Shown here piece after piece: positions 56,854 to 64,000 of a stretch of 64,000 bases of DNA. The notes under the pieces are model-generated. The model was not told the origin of the DNA and did no database searches. It worked only from the letters and a program-made list of their open reading frames with translations. Position 1 is the stretch's first letter. Each line of letters opens with the position of its first letter. The position numbers and the translations under genes were made by a program. The stretch spans positions 682,001 to 746,000 of the forward strand of contig NZ_FTPO01000002.1 in assembly GCF_900155915.1 (NCBI RefSeq). The letters run 5' to 3'. The DNA is from Microbacterium sp. RU33B (GTDB lineage Bacteria > Actinomycetota > Actinomycetes > Actinomycetales > Microbacteriaceae).

Positions 56854-57534
56854 TCACCCGGCCCCGGGCGCCAGGAGGCCGCTCTCGTAGGCGAGGATGA
56901 CCAGCTGGGCGCGATCGTGCGCGTAGACCTTCGACATCACGCGGTTGACGTGGGTCTTCGCGGTGTGCGGTGAGATGTGCAGGCTGTCCGCGATCTCCTG
57001 GTTCGACAGCCCTCGAGCCACGAGGAGCAGGACTTCGCGCTCCCGGTCGGTCAGGTGCCGCAGCTGCGCGGGCACCTCGGCCGGCAGGCGGTCGGCGATC
57101 GCCGGGCGGGGCAGCACGTAGCGGGTGATCAGGCTGCGCGTCGCCGCGGGGGACAGGAGCGCATCGCCGGCGGCGACGGCGACGACCGCGGCGACGATCG
57201 CCTCAGGCTCGGCGCCCTTGCCGATGAAGCCGCTCGCGCCGGCGCGCAGGGCGGCGACGATGTACTCGTCCTCCTCGAACGTGGTCAGGATGAGCACCTT
57301 CGTCCCACCCAGCTCGGCACGAGCGCACATCGCCGCGGTGGCGGCGATGCCGTCCATCCGCGGCATCCGGATGTCCATCACGACGACGTCGGGCACGAGA
57401 TCGACGGCCGCCTGCACACCGTCCTGCCCGTCGGTCGCCTGCCCGACGACTTCGACACCGTCGGCGTGCTCCAGGATCTGCACCACCGCCTGGCGGATGA
57501 GGGCCTGATCGTCGACCACCAGGACGCGGATCAT
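56854..57534 (-). CDS. NarL/LuxR-type two-component response regulator
   Basis: A 226-residue regulator. The receiver domain has D8/D9 and phospho-acceptor D54 in VVMDIRMP. The C-terminal LuxR HTH is LTDREREVLLLVARGLSNQEIA with HISPHTAKTHVNRVMSK. It is encoded with its kinase (4-bp overlap). A perfect palindrome upstream of the kinase and the divergent ABC exporter is the likely binding site, so it probably controls that exporter. Confidence 0.94.
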   Translation of the reverse strand: MIRVLVVDDQALIRQAVVQILEHADGVEVVGQATDGQDGVQAAVDLVPDVVVMDIRMPRMDGIAATAAMCARAELGGTKVLILTTFEEDEYIVAALRAGASGFIGKGAEPEAIVAAVVAVAAGDALLSPAATRSLITRYVLPRPAIADRLPAEVPAQLRHLTDREREVLLLVARGLSNQEIADSLHISPHTAKTHVNRVMSKVYAHDRAQLVILAYESGLLAPGAG

Positions 57535-58736
57535 CGTGCAGCCTCCGTGGTGCGCGGCAGCGTCACCGACACCCGCCAGCCTCCGGTCGCGAGACCGGCC
57601 TCGACCGTGCCGCGACGTGCTGCGACGCGCTCACGCAGCCCGATGAGCCCGAGTCCGGATCCGGTGCGCGCAGCGGCGGACGGATCGCGTTCGGCCGGCG
57701 CCGCGCCCACCGGGTTGGTCACGATGATGCGCACCGCGTCGTCGACGCTGAGCAGGACGTGGGCGCGATGCTCGGCTCCGTGCTTGTGCGCGTTGGTCAG
57801 AGCCTCCTGGATCACGCGGTAGGCGGTCAGTCCCGTCGCCTCGTCCATCCGGCTCGGGTCTCCCTCCGTGCGGATCGTCACCGCGAGACCGACCTCCGCG
57901 AACGTCTCGACGAGCTCCGGCAGCCGGTCGACACCCGGCTGTGGGGAATCCGGCGCGCCCGGAGCATCCTCGTCGGTGCGCAGCACCTCGAGGAGCGTGC
58001 CGATCTCGCCGAGGACGCTGTTCGCGGCGGAGCGGATGGTGCGCACGGCATCCTGGGCCGCCTCCGGGCGGCTCGGAAGAGCGGATGCCGCCACCCCGGC
58101 GTTCAGACTGATGACCGCGATCTGATGGGCGACGGCGTCGTGCAGATCGCGCGCGATCCGCAGGCGCTCCTCCGTGACCCGGCGTCGCGCCTCCGACTCG
58201 CGCGTCTGCTCCGCCCGTTCGGCGCGCTCGGTGATCGCGGTGATGTAGGCCCGGGCGGACCGTTCGGCATCGGCCGCAGCGGCGGCGAAGGCGATCGTGA
58301 CGGCGACGGCGAAGATGCGCGTTCCCGGAATGCCTGCCATCGACGTCATCAGCGACATGATCACGACGACGGCGATCGTCGCCAGCGTCACCACGACGGT
58401 CCGGCGGCGCGTCGACCGGCTCGCCACGGCGAACACCGCGATGGCCACCGCGACGACGATGCCCGGCCAGAGGCGGCCCGCGAGTGCGGCGACGCCGTAC
58501 AGCACGACGCACACCGTCAGGACGGCCAGCGGCGCCCGGCGCCGCAGCGGCAGCATGAGGGCGGGCGCCGCCACCAGCGCGAGCCCCGCGGCATCGGTCG
58601 GATGGAACTGGGCCTCCGGAAAGGGAACGAAGGCGGAACCGATCACCACGACGGCGGCGGCGAGGTCTCCGACCCACGCCGTCACCTTCGGCGGCAGCCC
58701 GCCGAAGGTGTGGGCGGACAGCGGAACGGGCGTCAT
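57531..58736 (-). CDS. Two-component sensor histidine kinase (HisKA_3, NarL-system type)
   Basis: A 401-residue membrane kinase. Five or six N-terminal helices (residues ~15-165) with very short loops suggest sensing within the membrane. A coiled segment (~175-195, RAERAEQTRESEARRRV) leads to the dimerisation/phospho-acceptor motif RIARDLHDAVAHQ (H199). The HATPase_c domain ends in GSGLGLIGLRERV. The ATG at 58736 is chosen; CACACT 6 nt upstream could be a leaderless-type box. An ATG at 58793 is the alternative start. The layout resembles DesK/LiaS-like cell-envelope sensors. Confidence 0.9.
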   Translation of the reverse strand: MTPVPLSAHTFGGLPPKVTAWVGDLAAAVVVIGSAFVPFPEAQFHPTDAAGLALVAAPALMLPLRRRAPLAVLTVCVVLYGVAALAGRLWPGIVVAVAIAVFAVASRSTRRRTVVVTLATIAVVVIMSLMTSMAGIPGTRIFAVAVTIAFAAAAADAERSARAYITAITERAERAEQTRESEARRRVTEERLRIARDLHDAVAHQIAVISLNAGVAASALPSRPEAAQDAVRTIRSAANSVLGEIGTLLEVLRTDEDAPGAPDSPQPGVDRLPELVETFAEVGLAVTIRTEGDPSRMDEATGLTAYRVIQEALTNAHKHGAEHRAHVLLSVDDAVRIIVTNPVGAAPAERDPSAAARTGSGLGLIGLRERVAARRGTVEAGLATGGWRVSVTLPRTTEAAR

Positions 58737-58789
58737 GCGTCCAGTGTGGCGGTCATCGCGTCTCGCGGGATCATCCGGCAGCGGCATCC

Positions 58790-58811
58790 GCATACCGCGC
58801 CCGCGGTATGC
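58790..58811. promoter_or_regulatory. 22-bp perfect palindrome between the kinase and ABC exporter
   Basis: GCATACCGCG and CGCGGTATGC are perfect inverted arms separated by CC. The palindrome sits in the divergent space 54 bp from the kinase start and 87 bp from the exporter ATPase start. A binding site for the adjacent response regulator is the simplest reading. Confidence 0.7.
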
Positions 58812-58897
58812 AGGTGTCTCCGACAGGGCGACGCGGAGAACGGGTCGGCGCGGCGATGCTGGGTACCCACCCGCCCCGCACCCCTGTGAGGAGTCAC

Positions 58898-59596
58898 ATG
58901 GCCACCCCGATCATCTCGGTCACGGACGTACACAAGTCCTACGGCCGAGGTCAGAACCGCTTCGACGCGCTGAAGGGGGTGAGCTTCGACGTCGCCGAGG
59001 GCGAGAGCGTCGCGATCGTCGGCAAGAGCGGGTCGGGCAAGTCCACCCTCATGCACGTGCTCGCTCTGCTCGACGCCCCGACCTCGGGCTCGGTGCTGCT
59101 CGAGGGCGCCGAGACATCCCGGCTGCGGGGCGGTGCGCTCAACCGCACGCGCAACAAGACGTTCGGCTTCGTCTTCCAGCAGTTCTTCCTCACCGGAAAC
59201 GCGACGGTGCTCGAGAACGTCATCCTGCCGCTCAAGATCGCCGGCGTCGGACGCGCCGAACGCCGACGTCGCGGGATGGCGGCCCTCGCCCAGCTCGAAC
59301 TCGACGACAAGGCGAAGAACAAGGCCGTCAACCTCTCGGGGGGTCAGAAGCAGCGGACGGTTATCGCCCGCGCGCTGGTGAACAATCCGCGCATCATCTT
59401 CGCCGACGAGCCGACCGGCAACCTGGACAGCGCGACCGGAGCGGTCGTGGAGGACATCCTGTTCGGTCTGAACCGCGAGCACGGAATCACGCTCTTCGTC
59501 GTCACGCACGACGAGGACCTCGCCCGTCGCTGCGATCGGCGTCTCTTCATTCGCGACGGCCTGCTGGTCGAGGACTCCGCGGCGGTGGCATCGTGA
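58898..59596 (+). CDS. MacB/LolD-type ABC exporter ATP-binding protein
   Basis: A 232-residue ATPase. Walker A GKSGSGKST, signature LSGGQKQRTVIA, Walker B IIFADEPTGNLD, and VTHDEDLA are intact. The ATG at 58898 has GAGGAG 6 nt upstream, so it is preferred over an ATG at 58808 inside the intergenic space. It overlaps the permease gene by 4 bp. Linked to a two-component system, as in BceAB- or LiaRS-like envelope-stress loci. Confidence 0.93.
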   Translation: MATPIISVTDVHKSYGRGQNRFDALKGVSFDVAEGESVAIVGKSGSGKSTLMHVLALLDAPTSGSVLLEGAETSRLRGGALNRTRNKTFGFVFQQFFLTGNATVLENVILPLKIAGVGRAERRRRGMAALAQLELDDKAKNKAVNLSGGQKQRTVIARALVNNPRIIFADEPTGNLDSATGAVVEDILFGLNREHGITLFVVTHDEDLARRCDRRLFIRDGLLVEDSAAVAS

Positions 59597-60897
59597 AGAC
59601 CCTCGACCTGATCGGCACCGCCGTCGCGAACACCTTCCGCTCCAAGACGCGCACGATCCTGACCATCCTGGCGATCTTCGTCGGAGCATTCACCCTGACT
59701 TTGACCAGCGGCCTCGGCACCGGCATCAACGCCTACATCGACGACACCGTGACCGCGATCGGCGCGAGCGACGCGATGACGGTCACCAAGACCGCCGATT
59801 CCCTGACCGGCGTCGCCGCCGACGGGCCGGTCGAGTACGACCCCGACGCGGTGGCGAGCACGCAGCCCGGCCCTCCGGGATCGACCGTCGTGGCCCTGCG
59901 GCCCGACGACCTCGATACGCTCGCCGGCATCGACGGCGTCCTGGACGTCCAGCCCACGCGCACGATCAGCCTCGACTACATCCAGGCGGGGGACGGGACG
60001 AAGTACGTGATCGGGGTCGGCGCCCTCATCGCCGGCCAGACCATCCCGCTGGCCGCGGGCTCCGAGCCCGACGACGGCTCGGACGAGCTGCAGCTGGTGC
60101 TGCCGGTCGACTTCACCGAGCCGATGGGTCTGGGAGATGCGGAGGAGGCGATCGGCCAGACCGTCTCGCTCACGCTCACCGACGCCGAACGCACCCAGCA
60201 CGTGGTCGAAGCCACCGTGGTCGGGGTCGCCGAGGAGGGACTGGCGTCACCGTCGGGCGCCGCCGTCGTGCCGAACGAGGCGCTCAGCGATGCGTTGTTC
60301 GACGCGCAGAGCATCGGCCTGCCCGCCGATCAGGTGGAGCGGTACGCCCAGGCGACGATCCGCTTCGATCCGGAGGCGACCGACGACGACATCGCGGCGC
60401 TGAAGGACCGTCTGGCCGATGAGGGCTTCACCGGCTCGACGGTGGCCGATCAGCTCGGCGCGTTCCGCACCGTCATCGACGGGATCGTGCTCGTGCTGAA
60501 CGCGTTCGCCGTCATCGCCCTGCTCGCCGCGAGCTTCGGCATCGTCAACACCCTGCTCATGTCGGTGCAGGAGCGCACGAGGGAGATCGGGCTGATGAAG
60601 GCCATGGGCATGGGCAACGGCCGCGTGTTCAGTCTGTTCAGCTTCGAAGCCGTGTTCATCGGGCTGCTGGGCAGCGCGATCGGCGTGGCCGTGGCGGTGG
60701 TCGCCGGCGTCGGCATCAGCTCGGCGCTCGCCGACACCCTCCTGGCCGACCTCCCGGGGCTCACCCTGATCGCCTTCGATCCGCTGTCGATAGGCGTGAT
60801 CATCGTGATCGTCATGGGGATCGCGTTCCTCGCCGGAACGCTGCCCGCCGCCCGGGCGGCGCGCGCCGATCCCGTGGAGTCGCTGCGGTACGAGTGA
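59593..60897 (+). CDS. MacB-like ABC exporter permease (FtsX/MacB_PCD)
   Basis: A 434-residue membrane protein. The N-terminal helix (residues ~20-42) precedes a ~230-residue extracytoplasmic MacB_PCD domain, and three C-terminal helices carry the FtsX motif RTREIGLMKAMGMGNGRVFSLF. The GTG at 59593 overlaps the ATPase stop (GTGA). It pairs with that ATPase to form a mechanotransmission-type exporter; the cargo may be a peptide or antimicrobial. A strong hairpin follows the stop. Confidence 0.92.
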   Translation: MKTLDLIGTAVANTFRSKTRTILTILAIFVGAFTLTLTSGLGTGINAYIDDTVTAIGASDAMTVTKTADSLTGVAADGPVEYDPDAVASTQPGPPGSTVVALRPDDLDTLAGIDGVLDVQPTRTISLDYIQAGDGTKYVIGVGALIAGQTIPLAAGSEPDDGSDELQLVLPVDFTEPMGLGDAEEAIGQTVSLTLTDAERTQHVVEATVVGVAEEGLASPSGAAVVPNEALSDALFDAQSIGLPADQVERYAQATIRFDPEATDDDIAALKDRLADEGFTGSTVADQLGAFRTVIDGIVLVLNAFAVIALLAASFGIVNTLLMSVQERTREIGLMKAMGMGNGRVFSLFSFEAVFIGLLGSAIGVAVAVVAGVGISSALADTLLADLPGLTLIAFDPLSIGVIIVIVMGIAFLAGTLPAARAARADPVESLRYE

Positions 60898-60902
60898 CCC
60901 GC

Positions 60903-60936
60903 GGCGGCCCGATCCGCACGCGCGGATCGGGCCGCC
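60903..60936. terminator. Strong hairpin between the ABC exporter permease and convergent crotonase
   Basis: A perfect 15-bp stem (GGCGGCCCGATCCGC and its complement) closes a 4-nt loop, 5 bp after the permease stop and 46 bp from the convergent crotonase stop. It has no long T-run, as is common in GC-rich actinobacteria. It may work in both directions. Confidence 0.7.
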
Positions 60937-60982
60937 CCGTCGCTCCGCGGGATGTGCGCCGACGGGTCGTGCGCGATCGGGC

Positions 60983-61753
60983 TCAGTCGGCCTGATCGCG
61001 CCGCCGCAGCGCGGAGAGCATCTCGTCGGAGCCCTCCGGTCCCTGCGTCGCGACATGCGCGACGAGGGTCTCCCACTCCCGTGCCCAGGCGACGTCGCCC
61101 CCGTCCGACGAGCCGCGGGCCAGCGTCAGCATCCGCTGCACGGCGGCGGGATCGTGCCGCGCGATGCTCTCCGCCACGCCCCGAGCGCACTCGGCGAGCG
61201 CCTCGTCGTCGACGACCTCGCTCACCAGGCCGTGGCGCAGCGCGTCGTCGGCCGACCACGTCTCGCCGGTCAACAGCAGGCGCCGCGCAAGGGAGGGGCC
61301 CACGGCAGCCGGAAGCATCGCGCTCGACCCCCATCCGGGAACCTGACCGACCCGGATGTGCCGGTCGCCGATCCGCGCACTCCGCGCGGCGACGGCGATG
61401 TCGCACGCGAGGAGGAGCTCGAGACCGCCGGCGAACGCGGCGCCGTTGACGGCGGCGATCGTGGGCACGGATGCGCGGCGGATGCGCTGGACCAGTGCGC
61501 GTCCGCGTTCGAGGAACGCCAGCAGCGCCGGAGGATCGGCCAGGAGTCGCGTAGCCTCGGTGAGGTCGGCGCCCGCGCAGAACGTGGCGCCGGAGCCGGT
61601 GAGGATGAGCGCGCGCACGCCGGGGTCGTGCGCGCGCTCCGTCCACTGCTCGAGCAGCTCCATGACCTCGGAGCTGCACGCGTTGCCCGCTTCGGGCCGG
61701 CGGAGGCGGGCCCAGAGGATCGCGCCGTCGCGCTCGAGCTCGACGGCGCTCAT
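60983..61753 (-). CDS. Enoyl-CoA hydratase/isomerase-family protein
   Basis: A 256-residue crotonase. GSGATFCAGADLTEA and NGAAFAGGLELLLACDIAVAA are the oxyanion-hole segments; the first hydratase Glu is kept (GGLEL), but the second is His (IGDRHIRVGQVPGWG). An isomerase or altered hydratase activity is therefore possible. The ATG at 61753 overlaps the MDR gene stop by 4 bp. It is the last gene of the minus-strand operon running in from the right edge. Confidence 0.88.
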   Translation of the reverse strand: MSAVELERDGAILWARLRRPEAGNACSSEVMELLEQWTERAHDPGVRALILTGSGATFCAGADLTEATRLLADPPALLAFLERGRALVQRIRRASVPTIAAVNGAAFAGGLELLLACDIAVAARSARIGDRHIRVGQVPGWGSSAMLPAAVGPSLARRLLLTGETWSADDALRHGLVSEVVDDEALAECARGVAESIARHDPAAVQRMLTLARGSSDGGDVAWAREWETLVAHVATQGPEGSDEMLSALRRRDQAD

Positions 61754-62703
61754 CGCAGGCTCACGCAGAGCTTGCCGAACGCGGCGCCCTCCAGCATCCG
61801 CCGCACCTGCAGCTCGGTGTCCGCAAGGTCGACGACGCTGTCGACGACCGGCGTGATCCGATGCTCGGCGACGAAGGCGACCATCCGGTGGAACTCCTCG
61901 AGGGTGCCGGTCGTGGAGCCGCGGAGCGTGAGCTCGCGGGCGAACATGCGGCCGAGGTCGATCGCCCCGGTGAAGCCCGTCGACGATCCGCACGTCACGA
62001 CGCGGCCACCGACGCGCGCCGACGCGAGGGAATGCCCGATCGTCGCGGCGCCCACCGAGTCGATCACGACGTCGACGAGTTCGGGCACCCGCGCTCCGGG
62101 CGCGATCGCCAGGTCGGCGCCGATCCCGAGCGCCCGCTCGGCCTTCTCCGGAGAGCGAGAGGACACGACGACGGTCGCTCCGGCCGCCGAGGCCAGCGCG
62201 ATCGCGGCCGTCGCGACTCCTCCGCCGGCTCCCTGCACGAGCACCGTCTCGCCGGCTCGCAGGTCCGCCTGCGTGAAGAGCATGCGGTACGCCGTGAGCC
62301 ACGCGGTCGGAAGGGCGGCGGCCTCGGCCCAGGAGAGATGTGCGGGCTTGGGGGCGATGCCGGCCGCCGGCACGGTCGCGACCTCGGAGAGGACGCCGTG
62401 GCCGAGATCGGAGACGAGCGTGCCGTGCGCGACGTTGCGGCCGGGGTCGGCGAGCGCCAGCACGGGGTAGACGACGACGTCGGCTCCGCCGCTCGTCCCG
62501 GCGCAGTCGCTGCCGATGACCGTCGGCCCGTCCGCCAACGGCACGGCGCCGCGCAGCATCCAGACGTCGTGCATGTTCAGGGCGCCGGCATGCACCTCGA
62601 CCTCGACCCAGCCGTCGTCCGCCGTCGGGGCAGGGAGCTCGCCGATCGAGACGGCGCCCGCCGGATCGTCGGCGTCGGGCGCGGTGACGAACGCGGCCCT
62701 CAT
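61750..62703 (-). CDS. MDR-family NADPH:quinone oxidoreductase-like protein
   Basis: A 317-residue medium-chain reductase without catalytic zinc ligands. The NADPH-binding segment VLVQGAGGGVATAAIALA is of the quinone-reductase/enoyl-reductase type. The N-terminal half has the usual GroES-like fold (ALNMHDVWMLRGAVPL, ~45-60). It would reduce an enone or quinone. ATGA overlaps link it with the crotonase and nitroreductase, indicating one pathway. Confidence 0.9.
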   Translation of the reverse strand: MRAAFVTAPDADDPAGAVSIGELPAPTADDGWVEVEVHAGALNMHDVWMLRGAVPLADGPTVIGSDCAGTSGGADVVVYPVLALADPGRNVAHGTLVSDLGHGVLSEVATVPAAGIAPKPAHLSWAEAAALPTAWLTAYRMLFTQADLRAGETVLVQGAGGGVATAAIALASAAGATVVVSSRSPEKAERALGIGADLAIAPGARVPELVDVVIDSVGAATIGHSLASARVGGRVVTCGSSTGFTGAIDLGRMFARELTLRGSTTGTLEEFHRMVAFVAEHRITPVVDSVVDLADTELQVRRMLEGAAFGKLCVSLR

Positions 62704-63410
62704 GCGCGGTCCGTCCCGGCGGGTTCGTCCGGGGAGTTCCAGAACGCGACGTCCGACAGCGGTGCACGAGGGGCCGGGTGGAACTCGAGGCCCTTCGTGT
62801 GCGCCACCGGGAGGAGCGTGATGGGGCGCCAGTCCTCGGGAAGGCCCAGGGCGTCGCGCACCGCGTCGGCCCGGTGCGCGAGAGCGGTGGCCATCACCGA
62901 TCCGAGGCCGCGCGAGCGCAGGGCGAGGGTGAACGACCACGCGAACGGGAAGATCGAGCCGTAGTACCCGGATGCCGTGCCGCCGACCGCCTCCTCGGGG
63001 ACGGGCTTGAGCGAGCACAGGATCACAAGGACGGGCACCTCGGTCAGATGGTCGACGAGGAACTTCACGCCGCCGAGGATGCGCGCCTGGCGATCCGCCG
63101 TTTCACGATCGGGGCGCGTCGAGGGCGACAACCGGGTCACGGTGGCGGCCTCGTTCCGGGCGAGCGGTCCTTCGACGGTCTCGAACCAGATCTCGGTGTA
63201 CAGCGCGGAGATGCGCTCCTTGAGCGACGGGTCGTCGACGCACACGATGCGCCAGTGCTCGAGGTTCGACCCCATCGGCGCCTGCTGGGCGATCCGCAGG
63301 CACTCCTCGACGACGCCGCGGCCGACCGGCCGGTCGAAGTCCATCCGACGGCGCACCGCCCGGGTCGTGGTCAGCAGTTCGTCGACATCGGTGATGACGG
63401 GCGCGCTCAT
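62700..63410 (-). CDS. Nitroreductase-family flavoprotein (first of a tandem pair)
   Basis: A 236-residue FMN-dependent oxidoreductase fold. TRAVRRRMDFDRPVGRGVVEECL at the N-terminus, QAPMGSNLEHWRIVCVDD and the C-terminal LALRSRGLGSVMATALAH are typical of the NfsB/BluB superfamily. Members reduce nitro groups, enones or dehalogenate. It shares clear similarity in its second half with the neighbouring gene (WSFxLALRxRGLG; TLLPVAxTxGLxF). The ATG at 63410 overlaps the upstream gene stop. Partners could form a heterodimer. Confidence 0.9.
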   Translation of the reverse strand: MSAPVITDVDELLTTTRAVRRRMDFDRPVGRGVVEECLRIAQQAPMGSNLEHWRIVCVDDPSLKERISALYTEIWFETVEGPLARNEAATVTRLSPSTRPDRETADRQARILGGVKFLVDHLTEVPVLVILCSLKPVPEEAVGGTASGYYGSIFPFAWSFTLALRSRGLGSVMATALAHRADAVRDALGLPEDWRPITLLPVAHTKGLEFHPAPRAPLSDVAFWNSPDEPAGTDRA

Positions 63411-64000
63411 GCCGGCGCCCCCGACAGCTCTGCGAACGGTCGCTCCGCATAGGGGAGCGGAGCGCCCCACGCGTTGAGGTACGACACCGCGTTCACCGGC
63501 TTGCGCGCGACCGGGCGGAAGGACAGTCCCACGGTGTAGGCCACCGGCAGCAGCGTCACCTGGACCACGCCGTCGGGGATGCCGAGCAGTCGCGCGATCT
63601 CGGCGGCATGGTGCAGGTGCAGCGAGGTGATGCAGGTGCCGAGTCCGCGGGCCCGCAGCGCCAGGTTGAACGACCACACCGCCGGGTAGATCGATCCGTA
63701 GAGTGCGGATGTCGTGCCCGGCCCGCCCGCGGCCGGGTCGGGCCGTGTGGCGCAGGGGAGCACGAGGTACGGCGCACGCCCGATGGTGGTGGCCAGGTGC
63801 TCGGCGGCGTCGAGGATGCGGCGCGTCCGCTGATCCAGGGCGCCGTCCCGGCCGACGCCGCCCAGGCGCCCGCGCACCTCGTCGTCCTGCGCGCCGGATC
63901 CGCCGTGCAGGGGAGCGAGAACATGCTCGGTGAACGCCCGGAGGTAGTACTCGGCGATCTTCGCCTTCAGGCCCGGATCGTCGATCACGATCCACCGCCA
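63407..64000 (-). CDS. Nitroreductase-family flavoprotein (5' end off window)
   Basis: 198 codons are present and open to the window edge; the N-terminus is missing. The visible start WRWIVIDDPGLKAKI aligns with HWRIVCVDDPSLKERI of the downstream paralog, so roughly 45-50 residues lie outside. WSFNLALRARGLGTCITSLHLHH and TLLPVAYTVGLSF are the shared family segments. It is the most upstream gene seen of the four-gene minus-strand operon, so the promoter and any TetR operator would be to the right of the window. Confidence 0.88.
   Translation of the reverse strand, partial: WRWIVIDDPGLKAKIAEYYLRAFTEHVLAPLHGGSGAQDDEVRGRLGGVGRDGALDQRTRRILDAAEHLATTIGRAPYLVLPCATRPDPAAGGPGTTSALYGSIYPAVWSFNLALRARGLGTCITSLHLHHAAEIARLLGIPDGVVQVTLLPVAYTVGLSFRPVARKPVNAVSYLNAWGAPLPYAERPFAELSGAPA

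Noticed and set aside
60983-61753. Calling this crotonase a standard enoyl-CoA hydratase (echA)
   Set aside because: One of the two catalytic glutamates is replaced by His, so only the family name is justified.
28434-64000. A genomic island or integrative element
   Set aside because: No integrase, transposase, tRNA boundary or att-like direct repeats are visible, and composition does not change noticeably at the borders.

Overview
The window is high-GC actinobacterial DNA, most like a Microbacteriaceae genome (for example Microbacterium). The signs are the strong GC bias at third codon positions, frequent GTG starts, TANNNT boxes 6 to 7 nt before start codons, an F420-dependent glucose-6-phosphate dehydrogenase, and many LLM-family oxidoreductases. 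The genus is an inference. I count 56 protein genes, two of them cut by the window edges. I found no tRNA, rRNA, CRISPR array, transposase or integrase, and no gene-free stretch longer than about 180 bases.

Region 1 (1-8622, minus strand): a large cyclase-domain/ATPase signalling protein, then a beta-glucoside operon read as licT-bglF-bglA-HAD phosphatase. Between licT and bglF is a recognisable LicT/BglG antiterminator RNA target overlapping an intrinsic terminator. Region 2 (8673-23637): rlmN, an ABC1/UbiB-type kinase, an aldo/keto reductase and a NUDIX hydrolase; then a four-gene FtsX-type ABC system, facing a convergent two-gene ABC-2-type exporter. Region 3 (23809-28393): a GntR regulator with prpD, prpB and prpC of the methylcitrate cycle, plus a small ArsR-type regulator.

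Region 4 (28434-56845) is the main point of interest. It is a catabolic cluster with F420-dependent G6P dehydrogenase, MaoC hydratase, a TetR regulator, flavin reductase, three VOC proteins, two crotonases, a five-gene peptide-type ABC importer, a thiolase-fold/DUF35 fusion, a thiolase, an SDR, four CoA ligases, a metallo-beta-lactamase-fold hydrolase, a paired acyl-CoA dehydrogenase and four further LLM oxidoreductases. Five copies of an 18-bp palindrome (consensus ATACCKACYGGTCGGTAT) sit upstream of its transcription units, one of them just before the maoC-tetR pair. This defines a probable single-regulator regulon. The enzymes suggest import of a cyclic or branched organic acid or ketone, CoA activation, LLM-type oxidation, crotonase ring opening and beta-oxidation. 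Propionyl-CoA formed this way could feed the neighbouring prp operon. The substrate cannot be read from sequence.

Region 5 (56854-60897): a two-component system divergent from a MacB-like ABC exporter, with a perfect 22-bp palindrome between them. Region 6 (60983-64000, minus): crotonase, MDR oxidoreductase and two tandem nitroreductases, the last running off the right edge. It may belong with the catabolic cluster, but its promoter lies outside the window.
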